Notes under the pieces: generated by a model | Seen by the model: only the letters and a program-made list of their open reading frames with translations | What the model was told of the DNA's origin: nothing | The model's database searches: none | Source: an uncultured Elusimicrobiales bacterium | Lineage (GTDB): Bacteria > Elusimicrobiota > Elusimicrobia > Elusimicrobiales > Elusimicrobiaceae | Assembly (NCBI GenBank): GCA_944324115.1 | Contig: CALUVB010000001.1 | Coordinates: 124,001 to 188,000 of the forward strand | Direction: 5' to 3' | DNA: 64,000 nt | Shown: positions 25,927 to 33,573 of the stretch, piece after piece | Numbering within the stretch: position 1 is the first letter of the stretch | Layout of the letters: each line of letters starts with the position of its first letter | Position numbers and translations under genes: made by a program

Positions 25927-26819
25927 CTTCTTATCTTCCTGGCCCGGCGTTTAAAAAATTCAATTACCGGGTCTGCCGGCGGGCGGGCGGTGTCCACCCA
26001 AATACCTTCTATTTTGAGCGGATTAAACAAATCGGTCAGTTGGTTTTCCCAGACTTCGCGCCGCAAAGACAGCAAACGGTTTAAATCTGAGGAAGCAAGA
26101 GAGAAAAACTTTTCTTCTCCTGTTTCCGGATCCCGCACATTCAAGCAGGCATGTACCAAGGGCAATGTCTTTTCCAATCGGTCTTCTATAATAACTGGTA
26201 TTAAGTCAAATTTTTTGGCGGCCAGCCTCAGCGGCTGGGAAAAAGTATTCGGTTCAGCCAAAAAATCAGAAATGAAAATCAGAATACCCTGCCGTTTGAT
26301 TACTTTAGAGAGAGTAGTCAGCGCTAAAGCGATATCTGTGCCGGTACTTTGGGGTTCAAAAGCCAATAGTTCACGAATAAGCCGCAGAATATGTTTTTTC
26401 CCTTTTTTAGGGGGGACAAAGAGTTCTATTTTGTCCGAAAACAAAAGCAAGCCTACTTTGTCGCCGTTTTTTAAGGCGGAAAAAGCAAACAGAGCCGCCA
26501 GCTCGGCGGCGGCTTCTTGTTTGAATTTATCCAGTGAGCCAAAATTTTGCGAAGCCGATACGTCGCAGGCAATCATTAGTGTCAGTTCGCGTTCTTCGTT
26601 AAATTTTTTGACAAAAGGAGTGCCGCTGCGTGCGGTTACGTTCCAATCTATGGAACGCACGTCATCTCCAGGGGTATATTCTCTCACTTCTGAAAATTCA
26701 ATACCCTGGCCTTTGAAGGCGCTTAAATATTCTCCGGCAAAAGTTTCTTCTACCAGTTTGCCGGTCTGTATTTCAATTTGCCGTACTTTTTTTAAAATGT
26801 CGGCGGTATCCATGCGCAT
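25923..26819 (-). CDS. DUF58 family protein
   Basis: The 298-residue cytosolic protein carries the DUF58 signature EFSEVREYTPGDDVRSIDWN followed by an atypical VWA-like fold with DVSASQNFG as the metal site. DUF58 proteins always accompany MoxR ATPases and are thought to be their substrates or adaptors. ATG 26819 has AAGGAG 9 nt upstream; an ATG two codons downstream is an alternative. It lies between moxR and the DUF4381-like gene in one transcript. Confidence 0.93.
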   Translation of the reverse strand: MRMDTADILKKVRQIEIQTGKLVEETFAGEYLSAFKGQGIEFSEVREYTPGDDVRSIDWNVTARSGTPFVKKFNEERELTLMIACDVSASQNFGSLDKFKQEAAAELAALFAFSALKNGDKVGLLLFSDKIELFVPPKKGKKHILRLIRELLAFEPQSTGTDIALALTTLSKVIKRQGILIFISDFLAEPNTFSQPLRLAAKKFDLIPVIIEDRLEKTLPLVHACLNVRDPETGEEKFFSLASSDLNRLLSLRREVWENQLTDLFNPLKIEGIWVDTARPPADPVIEFFKRRARKIRR

Positions 26820-26842
26820 GGCGTTTGCTCCTTCAACGCAGC

Positions 26843-27826
26843 TTACGGTACATCTACCGCTTCAAATATTTCCTTGACAATTTGGTCTGATATGATGTTT
26901 TCGGCTTCGGCTTCATAGGTAAGCAAGACGCGATGGCGCAGCACATCTGCACCGACGGCTTTTATATCCTCCGGGGTTACATAACCGCGGCCGTTTAAGA
27001 AAGCATATGCTTTGGCGGCTTGGGTGAGGAAGATGGTGGCACGCGGGCTGGCGCCATAAGCAATAAAAGAGGACAATTTATCCAATTTATAGGCTTTTGG
27101 GTCGCGGGTGGCGAAGACCAGCTCCACTATATAGTTTTTAATTTTTTCATCTACATATATCCCATCTACTACGCCGCGTGCTTTTAAAATCATTTCCGGC
27201 GTAACGTTGGTATTTAATGTGATCGGCTGGTGAGCAGCCATGCGTTCCAAAATTTGTTTTTCTTCTTCTTTAGTGGGATAGGTAATGAGCACTTTGAGCA
27301 TGAAGCGGTCCACTTGTGCTTCCGGCAGCGGGTAGGTCCCTTCTTGTTCTACCGGGTTTTGTGTGGCCAGCACCATGAAAGGGGCCGGCAGTTTGTAGGT
27401 TTGTTCCCCAATGGTCACTTGGCGTTCCTGCATTGCTTCCAGCAAAGCACTTTGCACTTTGGCCGGGGAGCGGTTAATTTCATCAGCTAATACAAAGTTG
27501 GAGAAGATAGGTCCGCGTTTAGGGTAGAACAAGCCGTCTTTGGGGTTAAAAATGAGGGTGCCTGTGATATCGGCCGGCAGTAAGTCCGGCGTAAATTGAA
27601 TGCGCTGGAACTGCGCGTGAATGGCGCCGGCGAGTGTTTTAACGGCTAACGTTTTGGCTAATCCGGGCACCCCTTCAATAAGAATATGCCCGTCAGCCAG
27701 CAAAGCAACCAGCATTTTTTCAATTAAATCTTCCTGCCCTACGATAACTTTGCTTACTTCCCGTTTTAAATCTTGTAAAAAAAGGCTTTCGGATTGCACT
27801 TGTTTGTTTAGTGTAGTAATATCCAT
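26843..27826 (-). CDS. MoxR-family AAA+ ATPase
   Basis: The product is 327 residues from ATG 27826, which has the ribosome-binding site CAGGAGGGG; the longer form upstream is not supported. AAA+ landmarks are Walker A GVPGLAKT (a MoxR-type P-loop with Ala before Lys), Walker B VLADEINRSPAKVQSALLEA, sensor 1 LATQNPVEQEGTYPLPEAQ and the Arg finger in VDRFMLK. MoxR ATPases remodel VWA-domain partners, here DUF58, BatA and BatB. It is the first gene of the operon that runs to batE and probably to pgi. Confidence 0.95.
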   Translation of the reverse strand: MDITTLNKQVQSESLFLQDLKREVSKVIVGQEDLIEKMLVALLADGHILIEGVPGLAKTLAVKTLAGAIHAQFQRIQFTPDLLPADITGTLIFNPKDGLFYPKRGPIFSNFVLADEINRSPAKVQSALLEAMQERQVTIGEQTYKLPAPFMVLATQNPVEQEGTYPLPEAQVDRFMLKVLITYPTKEEEKQILERMAAHQPITLNTNVTPEMILKARGVVDGIYVDEKIKNYIVELVFATRDPKAYKLDKLSSFIAYGASPRATIFLTQAAKAYAFLNGRGYVTPEDIKAVGADVLRHRVLLTYEAEAENIISDQIVKEIFEAVDVP

Positions 27827-27878
27827 AACACCCCTCCTGTGCCGTAAGAAATCTTTCATTGGTGCGGCGTCTTTCTTT

Positions 27879-27884
27879 ATTATA
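27879..27884 (-). promoter_or_regulatory. Candidate -10 box of the moxR-bat operon
   Basis: TATAAT lies 52 nt before the moxR ATG; 17 bp upstream is a poor TTCTTG. The rest of 27885-28098 holds nothing recognisable. Confidence 0.4.
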
Positions 27885-28100
27885 ACTAAAATCTAAAAAA
27901 ACAAGAAAGAGGGAAAGTGATTAGTTTTTGCTTTGCAGAAAATAGGCAGTGTGTATATTATGCAGGCGCTCTTTTTATTTGATGGGAGAGTGCATTCTTG
28001 CATATAGGCGAAAAGAGCGGGCAAGCGGGTAATCTGTGCCGGAGAGGGAATGTCTGCAGAGTGAAATAATCTCTTATTTGCGGCGTGCGTTTTATTTGGC

Positions 28101-28128
28101 AAACAAAAACCCCCGGCTGGGCCGGGGG
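28101..28128 (-). terminator. Rho-independent terminator after rplS
   Basis: GCCGGGGG/CCCCCGGC (28110-28117 with 28121-28128) closes on a TGG loop and is followed by TTTTTGTTT on the minus strand. It ends the fmt-rplS operon. Confidence 0.9.
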
Positions 28129-28162
28129 GTATTGGAGGAAATAATTCGGCCCGCAGGCTTGC

Positions 28163-28573
28163 TTATTTGGCCTCGGCAGCCGGTTCTTCGGCGGCGGGAA
28201 CAGCTTCGGCGGCAGCTTCTTCAGCGGCTCCGGTCTGCTTTTTTACTTCCTGCAGGCGGGCGGCTTTACCGGAGAGTTTCTTTAAGTAGTTCAATTTCGC
28301 TCTGCGTACTTTGCCGCTCTTTAAGACTTCAATGCTTTCCACGCGGGGGGAGTGAATCGGAAAAATTCTTTCCACGCCCACGCCAAAGGAAATTTTGCGC
28401 ACCGTAAAGGTTTCGCTGATACCGCTGCCTTTGCGGCCAATTACTACGCCGTCAAAAGCCTGCACGCGTTCGTTGTCGCCTTCTACGACTTTGACTTTTA
28501 CGCGCACCGTGTCGCCGGATTTAAAAGACGGCACGTCGGTTTTAAGATTGTGTTTAATTTGATTGATGTTCAT
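28163..28573 (-). CDS. rplS: 50S ribosomal protein L19
   Basis: The 136-residue ribosomal protein starts [21 protein letters not shown]. It contains the L19 signature segments [27 protein letters not shown] and [14 protein letters not shown]. The core ends near residue 115. A further tail of about 20 residues made almost only of Ala, Glu and Pro ([18 protein letters not shown]) is an unusual acidic extension. It is the last gene of the rpsP-khpA-trmD-rplS block and is followed by a strong terminator. Confidence 0.97.
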   Translation of the reverse strand: MNINQIKHNLKTDVPSFKSGDTVRVKVKVVEGDNERVQAFDGVVIGRKGSGISETFTVRKISFGVGVERIFPIHSPRVESIEVLKSGKVRRAKLNYLKKLSGKAARLQEVKKQTGAAEEAAAEAVPAAEEPAAEAK

Positions 28574-28595
28574 AACTCTTACTTCCTCCGAAAAA

Positions 28596-29357
28596 TCATT
28601 TCGTTGTTTTTTTCTTCGGCGTCTTTTTTACAGTTTTTTTGACTGTTTTGGTGACACCCTTTTTCGTTGCGGCCTTTTTTGCCTGAGAGGTTGTTAGCAA
28701 ATCGGGTCTATATTTCTTTGTCAATTTCAAAGCTTGTTCCCGTTTCCATTCTTCCATTTGTTTGTGGTGGCCGCTTAAAAGTATTTCGGGCACTTTTTTG
28801 CCACGCCACACCTCGGGCCGGGTGTATTGCGGGGCTTCCAAAAGCCCTCCTTCAAACGACTCAGAAAAGGTAACGTCTTGCTTTTTAAATGTTCCCGGCA
28901 CGAGCCGCGTGATTGCATCTATCATCACGGCTGAAGCCAGCTCTCCGCCGGTTAGGATAAAATCCCCCAGCGATACTTCCATGTCCATCTCGGGATATAT
29001 ACGTTCGTCTATCCCCTCATAATGCCCGCAAACGAAAATCAGGTGCTTCTTTTTGGCTAATTTCTTAGCCAAGCCCTGCGTAAATGTCTGTCCGCGAGGG
29101 CTGGTCAATATGACCACCGAATTTTTTTTGCGCAGCTTCTTGATTGCCCGGTAAAGCGGCTCTGCTTTCATCAGCATTCCGGGGCCGCCCCCATAGGGTC
29201 TGTCGTCTAACGTGTGGTGCTTGTCATCAGTAAAATCCCGCGGGTTGGTAAAACCCAGCTTGAGCACCCCGCTCTTTTGCGCCCGCCCTACAATGCTTTG
29301 TCCTAATGGGCCGGAAAGCATATCGGGAAACGCAGTAACGACATCTACCTTTAGCAT
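28596..29357 (-). CDS. trmD: tRNA (guanine-N1)-methyltransferase
   Basis: TrmD makes m1G37 in tRNA using SAM and prevents +1 frameshifts. The 253-residue SPOUT enzyme shows [17 protein letters not shown], the trefoil-knot SAM site ([39 protein letters not shown]) and the C-terminal [17 protein letters not shown] lysine/threonine-rich tail (about residues 220-253, repeats of TVKKT) follows and is absent from typical TrmD. It overlaps khpA by 1 nt (TGATG). Confidence 0.97.
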   Translation of the reverse strand: MLKVDVVTAFPDMLSGPLGQSIVGRAQKSGVLKLGFTNPRDFTDDKHHTLDDRPYGGGPGMLMKAEPLYRAIKKLRKKNSVVILTSPRGQTFTQGLAKKLAKKKHLIFVCGHYEGIDERIYPEMDMEVSLGDFILTGGELASAVMIDAITRLVPGTFKKQDVTFSESFEGGLLEAPQYTRPEVWRGKKVPEILLSGHHKQMEEWKREQALKLTKKYRPDLLTTSQAKKAATKKGVTKTVKKTVKKTPKKKTTK

Positions 29358-29587
29358 CAGTCTTCCAGCTTTAACGTCACTTTTACGTTTTGTTTGGCCG
29401 CCGCCGCGCTGAGCACGGTGCGTACGGCCTTAATAATGCAGCCGTCTTTTCCAATTACCTTGCCTTTATCCTCAGGGGACACTTTGGTCGTCAGGTAAAC
29501 TTTATTATTCTCAACTTTTTCTTCTACCACCACATTGTCCGGGTTAGCGGAGAGAGATTTGAGAAGGATAGTGGCTAACTCTTTCAT
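29357..29587 (-). CDS. khpA: KH-domain RNA-binding protein (KhpA/YlqC type)
   Basis: The 76-residue single KH domain has the GxxG loop IGKDGCIIKAVRTVL. Family members bind RNA, often with KhpB/EloR, and influence cell size and sRNA function. It sits between rpsP and trmD, the usual khpA position. In most bacteria rimM lies between khpA and trmD; here the khpA stop overlaps the trmD start, so rimM is missing from its normal place. Confidence 0.92.
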   Translation of the reverse strand: MKELATILLKSLSANPDNVVVEEKVENNKVYLTTKVSPEDKGKVIGKDGCIIKAVRTVLSAAAAKQNVKVTLKLED

Positions 29588-29599
29588 ATACAGCGCCTC

Positions 29600-29854
29600 T
29601 TACTTGGCGGCGGCTTCGGCTTTTTTAATCAAGCTGGCTACCGTTTCAGACGGTTTGGCGCCGTTTTTAATCCAATGCTGCACGCGGGGCAGATTGAGCG
29701 TAATTTGTTTAGCTGTTTCTTTATTGCACGGATCATATTGTCCGAGTACTTCTTTGGCTTCGGAGCCGACGGCGGTTTTCTTTTCAATCGCTACGACTCT
29801 GTACTGCGCATGGGCTTTTTTGCCCACTCTTTGTAATCTAATGACGACTGCCAT
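29600..29854 (-). CDS. rpsP: 30S ribosomal protein S16
   Basis: The product is 84 residues from ATG 29854 (MAVVIRLQRVGKKAHAQYRV), placed by GGAGAAG upstream; the longer open frame begins inside rpe and is not S16-like. Motifs GSEAKEVLGQYDP and NLPRVQHWIKNGAKPSETV are typical. It heads the ribosomal/tRNA-modification part of the operon. Confidence 0.97.
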   Translation of the reverse strand: MAVVIRLQRVGKKAHAQYRVVAIEKKTAVGSEAKEVLGQYDPCNKETAKQITLNLPRVQHWIKNGAKPSETVASLIKKAEAAAK

Positions 29855-29894
29855 GTAACTTCTCCTTATGTTCGCCCGTTGCCGGGCGGTATAA

Positions 29895-30581
29895 TTAAAT
29901 TGTGGCCGCTTGGCGTATATCCTGCAGCGCTTGCTTTGGGTCTGCTGCGGCAAAAATGGCATTTCCTGCCACCAGTGCATCTGCTCCGGCTTGTGCCGCT
30001 TTGCGCGCAGTTTGCGCATTAATGCCGCCGTCTACTTCCAACCAAATCCGGCGGCCGCTTTGGGTAATGGCTTGGCGTACGGCGGCTATTTGCCGCGGGC
30101 TGGAGGGCAGAAAACTTTGTCCGCCAAAGCCCGGCTGTACAGTCATTACCAGCACCAAATCCAATAAATCTAAAAACGGCTCCAGGCGCTCCGGGTCCGT
30201 ATCCGGTTTTAAAGACAGGCCCGCACTGACGCCTAAATTTTTAATTGCTAAAAGAGCTTCTTTAATATTATCTTCTGCTTCTATATGCACCGTCAGCATA
30301 TCTGCGCCGGCTTTGGCAAAAGATTCTATAAATTTCAGCGGGCGGCGCACCATTAAATGTACATCTAGCGGAAGCTGCGTTCGCCCATTTAAACTTTTTA
30401 CAGTGGCCGGGCCGAAACTTAAATTCGGTACAAAATGCCCGTCCATAATATCCACATGCAGCCAGTCCGCTTTGGCCTCTTGTACGGTTAACACGTCTTG
30501 GCCCAAACACCATAAATCGGCCGATAAAATGGAAGGCGCAACTATTATTTTACCATTTGCGGGGCCGATTTTGGAAGTCAT
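29895..30581 (-). CDS. rpe: Ribulose-phosphate 3-epimerase
   Basis: Rpe interconverts ribulose 5-phosphate and xylulose 5-phosphate. The 228-residue TIM barrel shows IVAPSILSADLW, the metal/catalytic HVDIMDGHFVPNLSFGP, LDVHLMV, VMTVQPGFGGQSF and LEVDGGIN. Its ATG overlaps the PASTA gene stop (ATGA). The 40-nt gap to rpsP contains no terminator, so cotranscription with the ribosomal genes is likely. Confidence 0.97.
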   Translation of the reverse strand: MTSKIGPANGKIIVAPSILSADLWCLGQDVLTVQEAKADWLHVDIMDGHFVPNLSFGPATVKSLNGRTQLPLDVHLMVRRPLKFIESFAKAGADMLTVHIEAEDNIKEALLAIKNLGVSAGLSLKPDTDPERLEPFLDLLDLVLVMTVQPGFGGQSFLPSSPRQIAAVRQAITQSGRRIWLEVDGGINAQTARKAAQAGADALVAGNAIFAAADPKQALQDIRQAATI

Positions 30582-31579
30582 TGTATTTCACGCTCCCGAA
30601 CCAAAATGCCATCTGAAAGAATACGGAACGTGGCTTTGCCGCTGTATGGAATTTCCAAATCTATCTTACTGCCCGGTTGGCGAGATTCATTAATGACTTC
30701 GCGCTCGCCGTTATCATCTGTCATAACAATGCGGATACGCATGGCTTTTTTACCTTGTGGCAGCTCATAATGCAAATGATACATTTTTTCATCTTCAGAC
30801 GCTTCTCTGCGACTGACTGTAATTACAACGGCGGAACCCGGGGCCACTTGGCTGTCTGCTTCCGGTGTCTGTTCTGCAATAGTACCATAGGGGAAAGGGG
30901 AATGGGAATCTTCTTTCACGGTTAAGTTCATATTTTGCTGGCTGGCCCACAGAGTGGCTTCCGCCAGTTTTTTGTTGCGGAAATCCGGCACTAAAATTAC
31001 ACTGGCAGGCGGTTGCCCGTTAGACAAGACAAGGGCTACTTTGTCTCCGCGGGTAAGCATGCTGTCCGCTTCCGGCGTTTGGGAAATGATAAAGCCTTTC
31101 TCCACTGTCAGTGAATAGGCATTTTCCACTTTTTCCACTTGCAGACCGGCTTTGCGTACGGCCAGTTGGGCCGCGCGCAAATCCAACCCTTCTACAGACG
31201 GCACGAACACCATTTCGTCGCCTTGGGAAATCCATACCCGTATTACGCGGCCTTCCCGTACGGTACTGCCGGCGGAAGGAATTTGACGCAGGACCGAGCC
31301 GGGAGGGACATCTTCGGCATATTCCAAGCCGGCCTGTTTTAAGGCTAAATTGACCCCGGCTAACGAATTAAGCGCTGCTGTAACCGGTTTTTTGGTAATG
31401 TCGGGCACTTGTACTTCTTTGCGCGTATGCACCAAGGCTCCCATTACCCAGTCAATAGATACAAAAATCAGCAAAACAAAAAAAATGAAAATTACCCCGG
31501 CGATAACCCATTTCCCGCGGGAAGATTTTTTTGTTTTTCCAATAAATTCTTCAAAATTTTCTTCTGTATTTTTATTCAT
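30578..31579 (-). CDS. PASTA-domain membrane protein without kinase domain
   Basis: The product is 333 residues from ATG 31579, which overlaps the fmt stop by 8 nt. A short cytosolic N-terminus and one membrane helix (WVIAGVIFIFFVLLIFVSIDW) precede three extracytoplasmic PASTA repeats (VQVPDITKKPVTAALNSL; FVPSVEGLDLRAAQLAV; ILVPDFRNKKLAEATLWA). A C-terminal beta domain of about 85 residues follows. PASTA modules usually belong to Ser/Thr kinases or penicillin-binding proteins and sense peptidoglycan. Neither catalytic domain is present, so this may be a peptidoglycan-binding scaffold. Confidence 0.9.
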   Translation of the reverse strand: MNKNTEENFEEFIGKTKKSSRGKWVIAGVIFIFFVLLIFVSIDWVMGALVHTRKEVQVPDITKKPVTAALNSLAGVNLALKQAGLEYAEDVPPGSVLRQIPSAGSTVREGRVIRVWISQGDEMVFVPSVEGLDLRAAQLAVRKAGLQVEKVENAYSLTVEKGFIISQTPEADSMLTRGDKVALVLSNGQPPASVILVPDFRNKKLAEATLWASQQNMNLTVKEDSHSPFPYGTIAEQTPEADSQVAPGSAVVITVSRREASEDEKMYHLHYELPQGKKAMRIRIVMTDDNGEREVINESRQPGSKIDLEIPYSGKATFRILSDGILVREREIQ

Positions 31580-32534
31580 AACAAAAAACCACATCCCCGG
31601 AAGGTTTTATCCCATGTCCATTGGCAAAGGCAGCCGCAGGCATAGGTTTTTTCCCGGCAGGATGCAACATAACAAGCCAAATAGTTCCTTGCTTACATTT
31701 TACTAAAATTCCGCGCCCGCTTTCAACGGCGAGCACGCTGCCCGGAGCGGCGTTGTTGTCCATTGCGGGGGCCGGAAGCTGGGTGCGCAGAATTTGCACC
31801 AGTTGCTTTTTCCCATTGATGCTGATGCAGGTACGGGCCTTGGGGCCACATGCTAAACCGCGTACTTTGTGATGGATCTGTTCGGCAGACATGGTTTGGA
31901 AATCCAGTACGGCGTCTTGTTTGTCAATCATTGGCGCCAGGGTGGGCTCTCCGTGTTGTTCCTGCCGGATAATGTTTCCTTGCGCAATCTGTTCTAATGC
32001 TTCTGTTAAGGCGGAAATACCCAGCGGCACTAATTTATCAAACAACGTAACGGCATCGTCTTGCGGTTGAACGGGAATTTCTTTTTGCAAGAATAAGGGG
32101 CCGTCATCAAGCCCCGGCTGAATCCAAAAAATGCTCACGCCGGTTTGTTTAAAATCTTGAAATAGACTGTGTTGTACCGGGGCGGCCCCGCGCAAAAGCG
32201 GCAAGAGCGAAAAATGTACGTTTAAAATGCCCAGTTTGGGCAGGGCCAAAAAGTCCGGGCGAAAAATTTTGCCAAAAGCTACGGCTATGCCTAAATCAAA
32301 GGGGATATTTTTTACTTCTTCATAAATGTCTTTTAATTTTTCCGGGGAGCGTACCGGCAGGCCCAGCTCCAGCGCGCGGCTTTTGACCGGGCAAGGGGTG
32401 ATAACCATACCGCGGCCGCGCGGCTTGTCAGCCTGGGTCACGACCAGCTGCACATCTGTCATTTTATGCAACAGTTCCAAATAAGGTACAGACAGCTGCG
32501 GCGTACCGAAAAAAATAGTTTTTAGTGTAGGCAT
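31572..32534 (-). CDS. fmt: Methionyl-tRNA formyltransferase
   Basis: Fmt formylates initiator Met-tRNA with 10-formyl-tetrahydrofolate. The product is 320 residues from ATG 32534 (MPTLKTIFFGTPQLSVPYLE). Motifs are the folate/catalytic loop with NVHFSLLPLLRGAAPVQ and HSLFQDFKQTGVSIF. The canonical catalytic sequence is N-H-S-LLP; here it reads NVHFSLLPLLRG, the usual form. The C-terminal OB-like domain is present. There is no ribosome-binding site; the start lies about 10 nt after the -10 box. It is the first gene of the operon through rplS. Confidence 0.95.
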   Translation of the reverse strand: MPTLKTIFFGTPQLSVPYLELLHKMTDVQLVVTQADKPRGRGMVITPCPVKSRALELGLPVRSPEKLKDIYEEVKNIPFDLGIAVAFGKIFRPDFLALPKLGILNVHFSLLPLLRGAAPVQHSLFQDFKQTGVSIFWIQPGLDDGPLFLQKEIPVQPQDDAVTLFDKLVPLGISALTEALEQIAQGNIIRQEQHGEPTLAPMIDKQDAVLDFQTMSAEQIHHKVRGLACGPKARTCISINGKKQLVQILRTQLPAPAMDNNAAPGSVLAVESGRGILVKCKQGTIWLVMLHPAGKKPMPAAAFANGHGIKPSGDVVFCYE

Positions 32535-32544
32535 AATCTTCGTA

Positions 32545-32573
32545 TTTATATATTTTAACAAATTTGTTAACAA
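32545..32573 (-). promoter_or_regulatory. fmt promoter
   Basis: On the minus strand TTGTTA (32573-32568), a 17-bp spacer and TATAAA (32550-32545) predict a start 3-5 nt before the fmt ATG. A perfect 16-bp palindrome overlaps the -35 box. Confidence 0.7.
32555..32570. promoter_or_regulatory. Perfect 16-bp palindrome, candidate operator
   Basis: TTAACAAATTTGTTAA is fully self-complementary. It occupies the spacer and the edge of the -35 box of the fmt promoter, a position suited to repression. The regulator is unknown. Confidence 0.5.
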
Positions 32574-32701
32574 GAGATATTGAGCGGCAGAAGGGAAGAA
32601 GTGGCGGTGCTTTCTGCTTGGACAGAGTCGTACACTAGTACGAGTAAAACCGTGGTGAAAACATAGGCCTATTGGGGATATATGTTTAGGTCTTTGGACC
32701 C

Positions 32702-32730
32702 TTGTGGAATGTGTATGGAATAGATATACT
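32702..32730 (+). promoter_or_regulatory. Promoter of secreted ankyrin-like gene
   Basis: TTGTGG (32702-32707), a 17-bp spacer and TATACT (32725-32730) give a predicted leader of about 32 nt. GGAG lies 8-9 nt before the ATG. Confidence 0.65.
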
Positions 32731-32769
32731 CTAGATAAATAAAATTATTTCACATGCGGAGTAAACGGA

Positions 32770-33480
32770 ATGAAAAAAATCAGTTTGTGTGTATTGTGTG
32801 CGTTGTTTTTAGTATTGACTTGCGGGGTGTTTGCCCAGGAAATCCCTTGCGAAGAAGAAAATCAAACGGCTGAAAAGGAAGAAGCGTCTGCCTTGCCGGG
32901 GGATTTTACTCACTGGCAGCGCACATGCCAAGAATATATTTTGGCGGGGCGTTTTGATGAGGCTAATTCTTTGGGATTAAACGCAATCCGCCAAGGGGCT
33001 TCTGCAGAAGAAGTTAAAGGTGTATTTCAAAGCGTTCTTTGGCTTTTGTCTTCCCAGCCGGGGCCAGATTGCCAAGTGCTTTACAGAAAAGCCAAATTCG
33101 CCCTCTATCCATTGCCCGCCATGGCGGCTGACAGGGAAATGACGGCCGAGAAAATGCGCGAAACAATAAATAATGTTGTCCCTTATATGCTGGGAGAAGA
33201 TGGGCAGGAAGTGCCTCTGAGCGGTAAAGGAAATGTGGCTGCAAGTTACCGTACGATGTTGACTAATGCCTTGTTGTCCGAGAATACCTGTATGGCGCGG
33301 TTTTTGCTGGAGAATGGGGCTAATCCCCGTTTAGGCAGCCCCAGTGCGATGCAGATGGCCCGCAACCCTAATTTCCAAATGGATTTGCAAATGAGGACTT
33401 TTTTGTTGGAATATCAAAATGTAGGGGGCAAGTTGATTAGGGGACTTAAAGATTTATTTCGCAAACAGCAGTACCGCTAG
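32770..33480 (+). CDS. Secreted protein with degenerate ankyrin repeats
   Basis: The 236-residue protein has a clear signal peptide (MKKISLCVLCALFLVLTCGVFAQ), an acidic start, and a helical middle. A C-terminal stretch (TNALLSENTCMARFLLENGANPR) forms one recognisable ankyrin repeat, with a weaker one after it. The product is likely periplasmic or exported. It has its own promoter and terminator, so it is monocistronic. It resembles the other ankyrin proteins of the window only in the repeats; the function is unknown. Confidence 0.75.
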   Translation: MKKISLCVLCALFLVLTCGVFAQEIPCEEENQTAEKEEASALPGDFTHWQRTCQEYILAGRFDEANSLGLNAIRQGASAEEVKGVFQSVLWLLSSQPGPDCQVLYRKAKFALYPLPAMAADREMTAEKMRETINNVVPYMLGEDGQEVPLSGKGNVAASYRTMLTNALLSENTCMARFLLENGANPRLGSPSAMQMARNPNFQMDLQMRTFLLEYQNVGGKLIRGLKDLFRKQQYR

Positions 33481-33495
33481 TTACTTTTTCATTAA

Positions 33496-33524
33496 AAATT
33501 CCGCTTTCGAGGCGGAATTTTTTT
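33496..33524 (+). terminator. Rho-independent terminator
   Basis: AAATTCCGC (33496-33504) / GCGGAATTT (33512-33520) is followed by T's to 33524. It may also act for the convergent MATE gene. Confidence 0.88.
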
Positions 33525-33573
33525 GTATCTATAGTCTTTGCCGTGCCGGGAGCTGTCTGCGGATTAGCGGAAT

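Noticed and set aside
25990-26877. 295-codon plus-strand open frame over DUF58
   Set aside because: It is antisense to a clear DUF58/MoxR pair; Ser/Lys-rich translation typical of reverse-strand shadows.
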